A DNA stretch of 64,000 nt from Cronobacter dublinensis subsp. dublinensis LMG 23823 (GTDB lineage Bacteria; Pseudomonadota; Gammaproteobacteria; Enterobacterales; Enterobacteriaceae). Of the stretch, positions 17,798 to 25,979 are shown one piece after another (positions within the stretch are counted from its first letter, which is position 1; every line of letters starts with the position of its first letter). The position numbers were made by a program, and so were the translations under genes. Below the pieces are notes generated by a model, which worked only from the letters and a program-made list of their open reading frames with translations, was not told the DNA's origin and ran no database searches. The stretch is taken from NCBI RefSeq assembly GCF_001277235.1, contig NZ_CP012266.1, positions 2,976,001-3,040,000 of the forward strand. Direction: 5' to 3'.

Positions 17798-18802
17798 TTA
17801 CTTGCCGGACAGGCGGCGCTGCAGCTGATCGCGCAGGTTCGGCGGCGTGCCTTTGATGGTCAGCGTGTCGGTCGCCGGATCCCAGAAAATGCGCTCGCCC
17901 AGCAGCATGGCATCGAAATTAATCGTCAGCCCGCCGCCGCTGCCGGCGTATTTGGTCAGCTGACGCAGCGTGCTGCGGTCCGCCGGGAAGGTCTCTTCCA
18001 GTTCATAGCCCTGCTCCGCCGTAAACTCCTGGAAGCTTTTCTCACCGAAATTCGGCAGCTCTTTTGAGAGTTCAGAGAGCGCAATCTCTTCGCCCGCCTG
18101 CAGCTGTTCATTGCAATAGCTGTAGACCTGCGCGCGCACATTCTGGCGCTCGGCTTTATCCAGCTGCGCCTCGGCGGTGAAATCATCCAGCGCCTGCAAC
18201 AGCCCGCGGTTCTGCGCTTTGGTGTCGAGCCCCACGCTCGCGCCCAGGAAATCCATAAAGAAATCGGCCACTTTGCGCCCGACGCGCCCTTTAAGGAACG
18301 TTAAGTAGCGGGTCGATTCCGGGTTCGTTTCCCATTCGGTGAGATCGATACGCGCGACGATATCGGCATGGTTGATGTCCAGATAGTGCGTGGCGCTGAT
18401 ATCGAGCTGTTCGTTAACGCGCATGCTGCTTAAATTGTTTAGCACCGCCACCAGCAGATACTCCACCGCCAGGTAGCGATAGTGACAGAACAGCACAACG
18501 CCGCCGTCCGCGAACGGGTATTTCGCGAGCTCGTCGCGCAAACGGCCCGTGGCCGCGCGGCTGAACGCCAGGAAATCGTCATCGCCGCGACGGCACTGGC
18601 GCAGCGCCTCGGCAAGCTCGCTCTCTTCATTAAAAAGGCCGTAGGCTTTGCTTTTCGCGCTGTAGACACGGTGCAGCTCGGCCATCATTTCCGTAACGGT
18701 ATTGCCTGGTTCAAGCAGCGAGTCGCGCAGGATAAGCTCCAGATTCTGCTCATCGCGCTTAATTAACTGATGCAAGGCAATCTGGTTGATATCCAGACTC
18801 AT
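17798..18802 (-). CDS. yejK: Nucleoid-associated protein YejK (NdpA)
   Basis: Nucleoid-associated protein of the NdpA/37-kDa family, found on the chromosome in E. coli. It has 334 residues against 335 in E. coli; the start MSLDINQIALHQLIKRDEQN is conserved. No enzymatic motif is evident. It is divergent from yejL with about 130 bp between, and has a ribosome site (GGAGAG) before the ATG at 18802. Confidence 0.94.
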   Translation of the reverse strand: MSLDINQIALHQLIKRDEQNLELILRDSLLEPGNTVTEMMAELHRVYSAKSKAYGLFNEESELAEALRQCRRGDDDFLAFSRAATGRLRDELAKYPFADGGVVLFCHYRYLAVEYLLVAVLNNLSSMRVNEQLDISATHYLDINHADIVARIDLTEWETNPESTRYLTFLKGRVGRKVADFFMDFLGASVGLDTKAQNRGLLQALDDFTAEAQLDKAERQNVRAQVYSYCNEQLQAGEEIALSELSKELPNFGEKSFQEFTAEQGYELEETFPADRSTLRQLTKYAGSGGGLTINFDAMLLGERIFWDPATDTLTIKGTPPNLRDQLQRRLSGK

Positions 18803-18936
18803 GATAAACTCTCCTGTTGGGCAGGGCCGTATTCAACCACTGCCCGCCGTCCTGCGCAACCGCAGATAAAAATGCAGAAATAAAGCCACTGCTACGGTAA
18901 GATATTGGACTTTCCTGAACAAACCGATGTTGAGTT

Positions 18937-19164
18937 ATGCCACAAGTATCCCGCTATAGTGACGAACGCGTTGAAGAATTACTGACTGAACTGGCGAACG
19001 TGCTGTCAAAGCACAAAGCGCCCACCGACCTTTCCCTGATGGTGCTGGGGAACATGGTCACCAATGTTATCAATAACAGCGTGGCCCCCGCGCAGCGCAA
19101 GACGCTGGCGCGCTCCTTCGCGGATGCGTTGCAATCCTCCATTCACGACGACAACGCGCATTAA
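18937..19164 (+). CDS. yejL: UPF0352 family protein YejL
   Basis: Small conserved protein of unknown function, 75 residues as in E. coli. It starts MPQVSRYSDERVEELLTELA and has the family signature NMVTNVINNSV. It lies 19 bp upstream of yejM, so the two are probably co-transcribed; a functional link to LPS control has not been shown. Confidence 0.93.
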   Translation: MPQVSRYSDERVEELLTELANVLSKHKAPTDLSLMVLGNMVTNVINNSVAPAQRKTLARSFADALQSSIHDDNAH

Positions 19165-19183
19165 GGAAGAACGTTAAAAAGCT

Positions 19184-20947
19184 ATGGTGACTAACCGTCA
19201 GCGCTACCGTGAAAAAGTCTCCCAGATGGTCAGTTGGGGGCACTGGTTCGCCCTGTTCAATATTCTGCTGTCCATTGTTCTTGGTAGCCGCTATCTGTTT
19301 ATCGCCGACTGGCCCACGACGCTGACGGGCCGGGTTTACTCCTACGTAAGCCTGGTGGGCCACTTTAGCTTTCTGGTCTTCGCGACCTATCTGCTAATCC
19401 TCTTCCCGCTGACGTTTATCGTGATGTCGCAGCGGCTGATGCGCTTCCTGTCGGCTATTCTCGCGACCGTCGGCATGACGCTGCTGCTGGTCGACAGCGA
19501 AGTCTTTACCCGCTTCCACCTGCACATCAACCCGGTGGTCTGGCAGGTGGTGATCAACCCCGATCAGAGCGAAATGGCCCGCGACTGGCAGCTGATGTTT
19601 ATCGCGGTGCCGGTCATTCTGCTTATCGAGATGCTGTTCGCTACCTGGAGCTGGCAGAAGCTGCGCAGCCTGACGCGTCGACGCCGTTACGCGCGCCCCG
19701 TGGCGGCGCTCTTTTTCGCCTCGTTCGTTACCACGCACGTGATGTATATCTGGGCCGACGCGAATTTCTATCGCCCCGTCACGATGCAGCGCGCGAATCT
19801 GCCGCTCTCCTACCCGATGACGGCGCGCCGTTTTCTGGAAAAACACGGTCTGCTGGACGCGCAGGAGTATCAGCGTCGGCTGGTGGAGCAAGGCGATCCG
19901 GAAGCCGTCAGCGTGCAGTATCCGCTCAGCGACCTGCGCTACGGCGACATGGGCTCTGGTCATAACGTTCTGTTTATCACGGTCGATGGCCTGAACTACT
20001 CACGCTTTGAAAAACAGATGCCGTCGCTCGCGCAGTTTGCGCATGACAACATTAACTTTACCCAGCATTTCAGCTCGGGGAACCTCGCGGATAACGGCAT
20101 TTTCGGCCTGTTCTACGGGATTTCGCCGGGCTATATGGATGGCGTGCTGGCCGCGCGCACGCCGGCGGCGCTCATCACCGCGCTGAACCAGCAGGGGTAT
20201 CAGCTCGGCCTGTTCGCCTCCGACGGTTTCAGCAGTTCGCTGTATCGTCAGGCGCTGCTCTCCGACTTCTCGCTCCCGACGGCGCAGCCGCAGAGCGACG
20301 AGCAGACCGCGTCACAGTGGGTCAGTTGGCTGAATAAATACGCCTCCGAGGATAACCGCTGGTTCTCATGGGTGTCGTTTAACGGCACCACGATCGACGA
20401 AGATACCCAGCAGGCGGCCTTTGCACGTCGCTACGCCCGCGCGGCAGGCAATGTGGACGCGCAGATAGCCCGCGTGCTGGACGCGCTTAAAGCGAGCGGC
20501 AAGCTTGATAACACCGTCGTGATTATCACCGCGGGCCGCGGCGTGCCGCTTGGCAAACAGCAGGACAGCTTCGGCTGGGATCGCTCGCGCATTCAGGTGC
20601 CGCTGGTTATCCACTGGCCGGGCACGCCAGCGCAGCGCGTCACTAAACTGACCGATCATCAGGATGTCATGACGACCCTGATGCAGCGCCTGCTGCACGT
20701 GCGCACCCCGGCGAATGAGTATTCGCAGGGCGAGGATCTCTTCTCCCCTGCCCGTCGCAACAACTGGGTGGTGAGCGCGGATAACAACACGCTGGCGGTG
20801 ACGACGCCGCAGATGACACTGGTGCTGGATAACAACGGCAACTACCGGATGTACGACCTGCGCGGCGAGCGGATGAATGAGGATAAACCGCAGCTCAGCC
20901 TGCTGTTGCAGGTACTGACGGATGAAAAACGGTTCATTGCTAACTGA
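19184..20947 (+). CDS. yejM: LPS biosynthesis regulator YejM (PbgA/LapC)
   Basis: Inner-membrane protein that senses LPS and tunes LpxC degradation through LapB/FtsH. Five N-terminal membrane helices (roughly residues 20-190) are followed by a periplasmic alkaline-phosphatase/sulfatase-fold domain beginning around VLFITVDGLNYSRF. It has 587 residues against 586 in E. coli. In the family the sulfatase fold is thought to be catalytically inactive in LPS regulation. It is followed directly by tRNA-Pro. Confidence 0.95.
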   Translation: MVTNRQRYREKVSQMVSWGHWFALFNILLSIVLGSRYLFIADWPTTLTGRVYSYVSLVGHFSFLVFATYLLILFPLTFIVMSQRLMRFLSAILATVGMTLLLVDSEVFTRFHLHINPVVWQVVINPDQSEMARDWQLMFIAVPVILLIEMLFATWSWQKLRSLTRRRRYARPVAALFFASFVTTHVMYIWADANFYRPVTMQRANLPLSYPMTARRFLEKHGLLDAQEYQRRLVEQGDPEAVSVQYPLSDLRYGDMGSGHNVLFITVDGLNYSRFEKQMPSLAQFAHDNINFTQHFSSGNLADNGIFGLFYGISPGYMDGVLAARTPAALITALNQQGYQLGLFASDGFSSSLYRQALLSDFSLPTAQPQSDEQTASQWVSWLNKYASEDNRWFSWVSFNGTTIDEDTQQAAFARRYARAAGNVDAQIARVLDALKASGKLDNTVVIITAGRGVPLGKQQDSFGWDRSRIQVPLVIHWPGTPAQRVTKLTDHQDVMTTLMQRLLHVRTPANEYSQGEDLFSPARRNNWVVSADNNTLAVTTPQMTLVLDNNGNYRMYDLRGERMNEDKPQLSLLLQVLTDEKRFIAN

Positions 20948-20981
20948 TTGATTAATTATGAATCACTCAACGGGGCGCGGC

Positions 20982-21009
20982 TTGCAATCAGCGTGAAAAC
21001 GGGTAGTAT
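20982..21009 (+). promoter_or_regulatory. Promoter of tRNA-Pro
   Basis: TTGCAA at 20982-20987 and TAGTAT at 21004-21009 are 16 bp apart, followed by a GC-containing stretch before the tRNA start at 21022, as expected for a stringently controlled tRNA promoter. Confidence 0.55.
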
Positions 21010-21021
21010 AAGCCTCCACGT

Positions 21022-21098
21022 CGGCACGTAGCGCAGCCTGGTAGCGCACTGTCATGGGGTGTCAGGGGTCGGAGGTTCAAATCCTCTCGTGCCGACCA
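21022..21098 (+). tRNA. proL: tRNA-Pro (anticodon GGG)
   Basis: The acceptor stem is CGGCACG/CGTGCCG with an encoded ACCA end. The anticodon arm is CTGTC-ATGGGGT-GTCAG with anticodon GGG at 21056-21058. The T arm is GGAGG TTCAAAT CCTCT. 77 nt. It is the integration target of the element to its right, and its 3' half is duplicated at 52328. The position after yejM equals E. coli proL. Confidence 0.95.
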
Positions 21099-21160
21099 AA
21101 AAATCCCAAGAAAACCAACCCGTTGCGGTTGGTTTTTTATGCCTGCAATATGGCGATGGT
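21050..21160. repeat. attL, 3' tRNA-Pro plus terminator (111 bp)
   Basis: Begins at TGTCATGGGGTG inside the tRNA anticodon stem and runs through the CCA end, the terminator and ATGCCTGCAATATGGCGATGGT. It matches 52328-52439 except for one T missing in the terminator T-run. Confidence 0.95.
21111..21138 (+). terminator. Terminator of tRNA-Pro
   Basis: AAAACCAACC and GGTTGGTTTTTT pair around CGTTGC, 13 bp past the CCA end. The whole terminator is inside the att repeat, so a second copy exists at 52389-52417. Confidence 0.85.
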
Positions 21161-21344
21161 AAAACGATGGCAAAATGATGGTAAAAACTCTGTCTTTTTG
21201 CCCTCAAAACGACGCGCGTGAGACCCACGAATTAGAAGAACGTAGGTTTATTTTTAATAGCACTGTAAATACACTGTTTTTCCGCGTTCGCATCGCTCAC
21301 TGTGTCGTTATTTGTCATTCTGGAGCTGCTCCTGGCGGCCAGTC

Positions 21345-21374
21345 ACGACACATTTACGACACAAAAGCGACACA
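21345..21374. repeat. Three phased 8-bp repeats, candidate integrase arm sites
   Basis: ACGACACA at 21345 and 21356 and GCGACACA at 21367 are spaced exactly 11 bp apart, about one helical turn. An inverted match TGTCGT is at 21303. They lie 185 bp inside attL. Clustered phased sites near an att end are typical of arm-type sites for lambda-type integrases, but binding by this integrase is a guess. The rest of 21161-21410 shows no gene. Confidence 0.35.
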
Positions 21375-21411
21375 GCTTTTCCCTAATTAGCTCGTACAAC
21401 TGGCACATCTG

Positions 21412-21665
21412 CAAGCCGTGTCGTATAGCACGGTGACAGCATTTACCGCTTCATCTACCACGACTGTTGGATACCCTGCCCCGCAAAATACAGAGTTCCC
21501 CGGCCCTGCTGGTTCAGTTTGTCTATCAGTGACATCAGAGCCTCGCTGTTCGCGCGCGGCGCGTTCTCGTCAAACAGATTCAGCTGCGCCAAGCCGTGGC
21601 TGAAAAAGTTACACAGCATAACGCCCGTCTTTTGGTACCGGTGGTCATCACGCCAAGCAGCTCGT
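21412..21665 (-). pseudogene. umuC: umuC remnant (C-terminal fragment)
   Basis: The minus strand encodes a stretch closely resembling the end of the DNA polymerase V subunit UmuC: AAWRDDHRYQK, then TGVMLCNFFSHGLAQLNLFD, then GRGTLYFAGQGIQQ and, after two in-frame stop codons, MLSPCYTTR. Only roughly the last 80 of about 420 residues remain. The upstream part of umuC is absent, and umuD lies 13 kb away at 34.7-34.9 kb in the same orientation, so the operon was split and umuC mostly lost. No function is expected. Between 21666 and 21803 I see no gene. Confidence 0.85.
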
Positions 21666-21803
21666 CATTCCTGACTATGCGCAGATCACAAAGACTTGTA
21701 TTGAATTGTTACGTTCCGCTATGTGCCAGGAGCGGACCTTCATATCTTAATATTGAGAGCATTAAGCCGCTTTGCTAATGAAGGCAGGTGATAGCGCTGA
21801 AAC

Positions 21804-22043
21804 TCACCCAAGCCAACGCCGCCTGGATTCTTGCCAGGCTCCCTGCCACAGGTCAAAACGTGTGAGTGGTTCAAGTTTTTTTTGAACGACAGCCTCACCC
21901 GCGGATGAGAGAATTCGGTCCGAAATGGAAACACCGAAAAGGCCTTCAGCGACCGGAAATATTTCACATTCTGATGTCAGCGATCCCAATGCTTTTTCTA
22001 TCTTGTTACGTTCTGCTTTGATAATTAACTGAAGCCCCATCAA
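21804..22043 (-). CDS. Hypothetical protein, downstream member of a two-gene pair
   Basis: Unrecognised 79-residue protein (MMGLQLIIKAERNKIEKALG...). Its ATG overlaps the stop of the upstream gene (22040-22300) by 4 bp, so the two are translationally coupled. It is moderately charged, with no signal peptide and no metal motif. The C-terminus (QGAWQESRRRWLG) may be complete. The pair stands between the umuC remnant and a divergent tyrosine recombinase. The overlap and the ribosome-site spacing are the main support that it is real. Confidence 0.55.
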   Translation of the reverse strand: MMGLQLIIKAERNKIEKALGSLTSECEIFPVAEGLFGVSISDRILSSAGEAVVQKKLEPLTRFDLWQGAWQESRRRWLG

Positions 22044-22300
22044 TTTTTAAACTCCACAATGGCTACCTGCTCAAGCGCTTGCCTGACCTGGGCCTGAACC
22101 TGGACAGGGATGGACTGCCCTCTAATGTCATAGACGACCCGGCAAGTTTGAATGTGCGGTGGAAGCTGCGATAGTCCCCAGCATATTCTGGCTATATTGT
22201 ATGCAATACTGAGTTTTATCGATTCCGGGGATGCCAGACCGTGGTTGGCCACAAGGAGAAACTCGCCGCGTTCTTCATTTATAAACTCCGGGGTAAACAT
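22040..22300 (-). CDS. Hypothetical protein, upstream member of a two-gene pair
   Basis: Unrecognised 86-residue soluble protein (MFTPEFINEERGEFLLVANHG...). It has a strand-rich middle (TCRVVYDIRGQSIPVQVQAQ) and no catalytic motif I can name. An AGGAGGC-like ribosome site precedes the ATG at 22300. It is divergent from the recombinase at 22459 and coupled to the gene at 21804. The arrangement (small overlapping pair beside a recombinase) could be a toxin-antitoxin pair or a recombination directionality module; neither is supported by sequence motifs. Confidence 0.6.
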   Translation of the reverse strand: MFTPEFINEERGEFLLVANHGLASPESIKLSIAYNIARICWGLSQLPPHIQTCRVVYDIRGQSIPVQVQAQVRQALEQVAIVEFKN

Positions 22301-22458
22301 TACGCCTCCTTTGTATTATGGTCTTCGCCGACTTCTGACAATTCACTGCTTTTTCATCAATGCCTTATCTTAGCAGGAATCCTGTTCGAGTCACGATGTC
22401 GGCTCCTCGCTCAGGGGACAACCATACTCAAATCTCCCACATTGCAGGAGAGTTGAGT

Positions 22459-23061
22459 ATGAACACGTCACCGTGGAACAAAGACCGTATCGTCGGCCAA
22501 AAAAGACCACTTCAGATATCCCATATCTGGGGGATCCGAATCAGACTTGAACTGGAAGGTAAAACGCGCGATTTGGCGCTGTTCAATATGGCCTTGGACA
22601 GTAAGCTACGAGGTTGTGATCTGGTAAAACTCAAAGTATCTGATGTTGCATATGGTAGCTCTGTTTCAAGCAGAGCAACGGTGTTGCAACTGAAAACCGG
22701 TAGCCCTGTGCAATTTGAGATAACCAAAGGGACAAGAGAAGCTGTTGCTACATTGATAAAGCTTGGCAATTTGCACAGTAAAGATTTCTTGTTTCGGTCT
22801 CGGGTCGGAACTAACCAGCACATTTCAACCCGGCAATACACCCGAATCTTTCATGGGTGGGCAGAAAAGCTTGGTCTCGATGATTCGCTTTACAGCACAC
22901 ATTCCATGAGAAGAACAAAACCTTACCTGATCTACAAGAAAACCAAGAATCTTCGAGTGGTCCAGCTACTTTTAGGTCACAAAAAACTCGAAAGTACCGT
23001 CCGTTATCTCGGAATTGAAGTGGATGATGCCCTGGAGATATCTGAGTCTATTGAAGTTTAA
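22459..23061 (+). CDS. Short tyrosine recombinase, catalytic domain only
   Basis: Site-specific recombinase of about 200 residues. The active-site set looks complete: arginine in SKLRGCDLVKLKV, H-x-x-R in STHSMRRTKP, histidine in LLLGHKKLEST, and tyrosine in VRYLGIE. The N-terminal core-binding domain of phage integrases is missing, as in FimB-like or plasmid-type small recombinases. I chose the ATG at 22459 because of GGAGAG 6-10 bp upstream; the frame is open further upstream (22360) but without a ribosome site. It lies at the left edge of the cargo inside the broken umuDC and may have mobilised it. Distinct from the prophage integrase at 51012. Confidence 0.85.
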   Translation: MNTSPWNKDRIVGQKRPLQISHIWGIRIRLELEGKTRDLALFNMALDSKLRGCDLVKLKVSDVAYGSSVSSRATVLQLKTGSPVQFEITKGTREAVATLIKLGNLHSKDFLFRSRVGTNQHISTRQYTRIFHGWAEKLGLDDSLYSTHSMRRTKPYLIYKKTKNLRVVQLLLGHKKLESTVRYLGIEVDDALEISESIEV

Positions 23062-23143
23062 TTTATGAGGGCTGCAACAGCAGCCCTGTGCCAGCAGCAG
23101 CCCTTCATTTCCACTCTGTAAACATTGACCCGAAGATCCAGCG

Positions 23144-24043
23144 TTAAATTTTCAGGTTAATACGCAACGCATCCACAACGAGTGAAAAGGCCGGCGAAGG
23201 TTGCTTACGGCTGGGGTAATAAAGATAGTAACCCGGAAAAGGCCGACACCACTCCTCAAGCACCCGAATCAGTTTTCCATTGCTGAGGTGCGCACCGAAC
23301 TCCTCTTCAGGCAAAAAAGCAATTCCGAGACCGGCAAGCGCTGCGTCCACGACGTGTTCAGACGTATTAAACGTTAATTGCCCTTCAACCCGAACGTGAA
23401 ATTTGCCGTTTTCCTGTTCAAATTCCCAGGCGTAAATTTTCCCCGACTGAACCATCCGCTCATTAATACAGCTATGTTGCACAAGATCGCGTGGCGTCTG
23501 AGGGGGAGGACACAGGGCGAAATACTCCGGGGAAGCCGCAGCTGCCATGCGCAGCTTCGGGCCGATCGGCACGGCAATCATGTCCTTGTCGATAGTGTCC
23601 CCGAGCCGCACACCGGCATCAAAACGATCCGCCACAATATCCCGGAATCCGTGGTTGGCATCGAACTCAAGGTGAATATCGGGATATTCCCTCAACAGGG
23701 GCGTCAGTCGGGGCAACAGGGTGTTTTTTAATACATTTGGTCCGCAAGTGATACGCACCGTGCCTGCTGGTTTTTCCCGCAACGCCGTCAGCATATCCAG
23801 TTCCGCTTCAATTTCATCAATGCGTTGCCCTACGGACTGCAGCAGCCGTTCGCCAGCCGCCGTTGGCGACACACTGCGCGTTGTGCGTGTCAGCAGGCGT
23901 ATCTTCATGCGCTCCTCAAGTCCGGAAATCGCCTGACTGAGCGCCGGCTGAGTCACGCCCAGCTGCGCGGCCGCGCGCGTAAAGCTACCCTCGCGCGCCA
24001 CGGTGATGAAAGAGAGTAAATCGTTGAGATTGCGTCTGGCCAT
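23144..24043 (-). CDS. LysR-family transcriptional regulator
   Basis: LysR-type regulator of 299 residues. The N-terminal winged helix-turn-helix (LLSFITVAREGSFTRAAAQLGVTQPALSQAISGLEERM, residues about 8-45) is followed by a substrate-binding domain typical of the CrgA/PecT-like group (TCGPNVLKNTLLPRL, FDAGVRLGD). It is divergent from the cyclophilin-like gene at 24136, which heads a five-gene plus-strand cluster ending at 29084. By the usual rule for this family it should control that cluster and itself. The inducer is unknown; an electrophile or aldehyde is a reasonable guess from the target genes. Confidence 0.9.
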   Translation of the reverse strand: MARRNLNDLLSFITVAREGSFTRAAAQLGVTQPALSQAISGLEERMKIRLLTRTTRSVSPTAAGERLLQSVGQRIDEIEAELDMLTALREKPAGTVRITCGPNVLKNTLLPRLTPLLREYPDIHLEFDANHGFRDIVADRFDAGVRLGDTIDKDMIAVPIGPKLRMAAAASPEYFALCPPPQTPRDLVQHSCINERMVQSGKIYAWEFEQENGKFHVRVEGQLTFNTSEHVVDAALAGLGIAFLPEEEFGAHLSNGKLIRVLEEWCRPFPGYYLYYPSRKQPSPAFSLVVDALRINLKI

Positions 24044-24071
24044 GATTGTTCTCAGTCTATTTATAAATTTT

Positions 24072-24090
24072 ACTTATAAGGCTATTAAGT
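24072..24090. promoter_or_regulatory. Inverted repeat in LysR/cluster intergenic region
   Basis: ACTTA and TAAGT are separated by 9 bp in an AT-rich stretch between the divergent starts at 24043 and 24136. It fits the size and place of a LysR binding box, but no other copy supports it. Confidence 0.4.
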
Positions 24091-24135
24091 ATTCATTAGC
24101 TAGTTAACGCCCTGCATATTGGTAACAATAATGTG

Positions 24136-24624
24136 ATGAAAAAGTCAACGCTAACCTCTATGCAAAACGCTCACCGCAGAACGTCACTGCGGTTGCTCCT
24201 TGCCGGCCTGCTTGTCGTCACGCAGTCCGCCATGGCCGGTGACAACGACCGGCGAGACGTTCAGGAGACACTAATGAAAATTGAGATCGTTGTGGACGGA
24301 GAAACCGCTACCGCCACTCTCTTTGACACCCCAACGGGTCGGGATTTTGCCTTATTGCTTCCTCTCTCTCTGACACTGGAAGACTATGCCGAGATTGAGC
24401 GCATCAGCAACCTGCCCCGCAGGCTTTCCACAGCACAGGCTCCTGACGGCATGACGCCCGAAGCCGGGGACATTACCTTCTATGCCCCCTGGGGCAATCT
24501 GGCGATTTTTGTTCAGGGCAGATCTTACGCCCGGTCACTGATTCCGGTAGGCAAAGTGGACTCAGGATTACCCGCACTTCAGCGTCATGGACCTCTGTCG
24601 GTGCAAATCAGGGCAACTGACTGA
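24136..24624 (+). CDS. Secreted cyclophilin-like fold protein
   Basis: Protein of about 162 residues. The N-terminal part contains a basic region and a hydrophobic stretch (RLLLAGLLVVTQSAMAG) consistent with a Sec signal peptide cleaved after AMA. The mature part has the cyclophilin-like 2 pattern: FDTPTGRDFALLLPLSLTL, EDYAEIERISNLPRRLS, GDITFYAPWGNLAIFVQG. Members of this family commonly accompany reductase clusters; their activity is not established. First plus-strand gene opposite the LysR regulator. The start could be the GTG at 24133, the ATG at 24136 or the ATG at 24160. Confidence 0.82.
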   Translation: MKKSTLTSMQNAHRRTSLRLLLAGLLVVTQSAMAGDNDRRDVQETLMKIEIVVDGETATATLFDTPTGRDFALLLPLSLTLEDYAEIERISNLPRRLSTAQAPDGMTPEAGDITFYAPWGNLAIFVQGRSYARSLIPVGKVDSGLPALQRHGPLSVQIRATD

Positions 24625-24746
24625 TCTGCTCTGTCATAGCCACAGCGCCGCTCTCACCTACGACCGACCGAAACCCTCAAACCCTCGTTTCATCAGCCTG
24701 CAGCTGAGGGTCAGTATCGCGTTCAACATTGAAAAGAAAGACATAA

Positions 24747-25952
24747 ATGAGTAATCAGACAGACGATAACCGAAAAAAAACCACCGACGACAGTAAACAT
24801 CCTGCGCACTGGGGGGCCGTTTTTGCCATGACACTTTGTGTCTTTGCACTTATTGCCTCCGAATTTATGCCCGTCAGCCTGCTGACCCCAATGGCACAAA
24901 GCCTGAGAGTCACCGAAGGCATGGCCGGGCAAGGCATCGCGATTTCCGGGGCATTTGCCGTGGTAACCAGCCTGTTTATTTCCATATTGTCAGGCTCGCT
25001 CAACCGTAAAACCCTTCTGCTTGGCCTGACATGCCTGATGGCTGTTTCGGGCGCGGTCATCGCCATGGCCCCTGATTACCTGACCTATATGGCGGGCCGG
25101 GCCCTGATTGGCATCGTGGTGGGGGGATTCTGGTCGATGTCAGCCGCCACGGCGATGCGTCTGGTACCGGTGCATCGCGTTCCGCTGGCATTGGCCATTT
25201 TCAACAGCGGCAATGCCCTGGCAACAGTCGTGGCTGCCCCTCTGGGGAGCTGGCTTGGTTCGGTTATTGGTTGGCGCGGGACCTTCTTTTGCCTGGTTCC
25301 GGTCGCGCTCGTCGCGCTTATCTGGCAACGACTCAGCCTGCCTTCCATGCCTGTCGTCCATCAAAAAGCGAAGTCCGCTAACGTCTTCACACTGTTTCGC
25401 CGCCGGGTGGTGACACTCGGCATGCTGGGTGTGGGGATCTTCTTTATGGGGCAGTTCACGCTCTTTACCTACATCCGGCCCTTCCTTGAAACCGTCACGC
25501 GGGAGGATGCCGCAGAAGTAACAGGTGTCCTGCTGGTTATCGGTATCGCGGGTTTCATCGGCACAACCCTGATTGGCCGGGTGCTGAAACGCAGTTTCTA
25601 CCTGACTCTGATGGCGATACCGGTGTTGATGGCGTTCACCGCGCTGGCACTGATTATCTTCGGCAGTCAGCCAGCCATTGTCGTTGTACTGCTGGGACTA
25701 TGGGGGCTCATTTCTACCGCAGCACCAGTGAGATGGTGGGCGTGGGTTCCACATACTTTCCCGCAGAATGCCGAAGCCGGCGGCGGACTGATGGTCGCGA
25801 TGGTGCAGTTGTCCATTGCGCTCGGTTCAACCGTGGGAGGGCTGCTTTTTGACCATCACGGCTACCAGAGTACTTTTCTGGCCAGCGCCGCAATGCTGAT
25901 TATTGCCACCGTACTTATTTTCATGACCTCACGTGCAGATCCCTCTGCCTGA
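24747..25952 (+). CDS. MFS efflux transporter, sugar efflux/arabinose-type
   Basis: Inner-membrane major facilitator protein of 401 residues with about 12 hydrophobic segments. The N-terminal AMTLCVFALIASEFMPVSLLTPMA is typical of the AraJ/SotB/YdeA branch of DHA1 transporters. The hydrophilic N-terminus (residues 1-25) is cytoplasmic. In the LysR cluster it follows the cyclophilin-like gene by 122 bp and precedes the alcohol dehydrogenase by 27 bp. The exported compound is unknown; the neighbours suggest a toxic small organic molecule or its reduced product. Confidence 0.87.
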   Translation: MSNQTDDNRKKTTDDSKHPAHWGAVFAMTLCVFALIASEFMPVSLLTPMAQSLRVTEGMAGQGIAISGAFAVVTSLFISILSGSLNRKTLLLGLTCLMAVSGAVIAMAPDYLTYMAGRALIGIVVGGFWSMSAATAMRLVPVHRVPLALAIFNSGNALATVVAAPLGSWLGSVIGWRGTFFCLVPVALVALIWQRLSLPSMPVVHQKAKSANVFTLFRRRVVTLGMLGVGIFFMGQFTLFTYIRPFLETVTREDAAEVTGVLLVIGIAGFIGTTLIGRVLKRSFYLTLMAIPVLMAFTALALIIFGSQPAIVVVLLGLWGLISTAAPVRWWAWVPHTFPQNAEAGGGLMVAMVQLSIALGSTVGGLLFDHHGYQSTFLASAAMLIIATVLIFMTSRADPSA

Positions 25953-25979
25953 GACCATTCAAAAACCAGGAGTTATGTA

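Noticed and set aside
21022..21160. Direct repeats near attL as a CRISPR array
   Set aside because: Only two distant long copies (att) and three 8-bp units exist; there are no spacer-repeat alternations and no cas genes in the window.
23144..23731. Plus-strand frames antisense to the LysR gene
   Set aside because: Shadow frames without ribosome sites; the LysR reading has intact domains.
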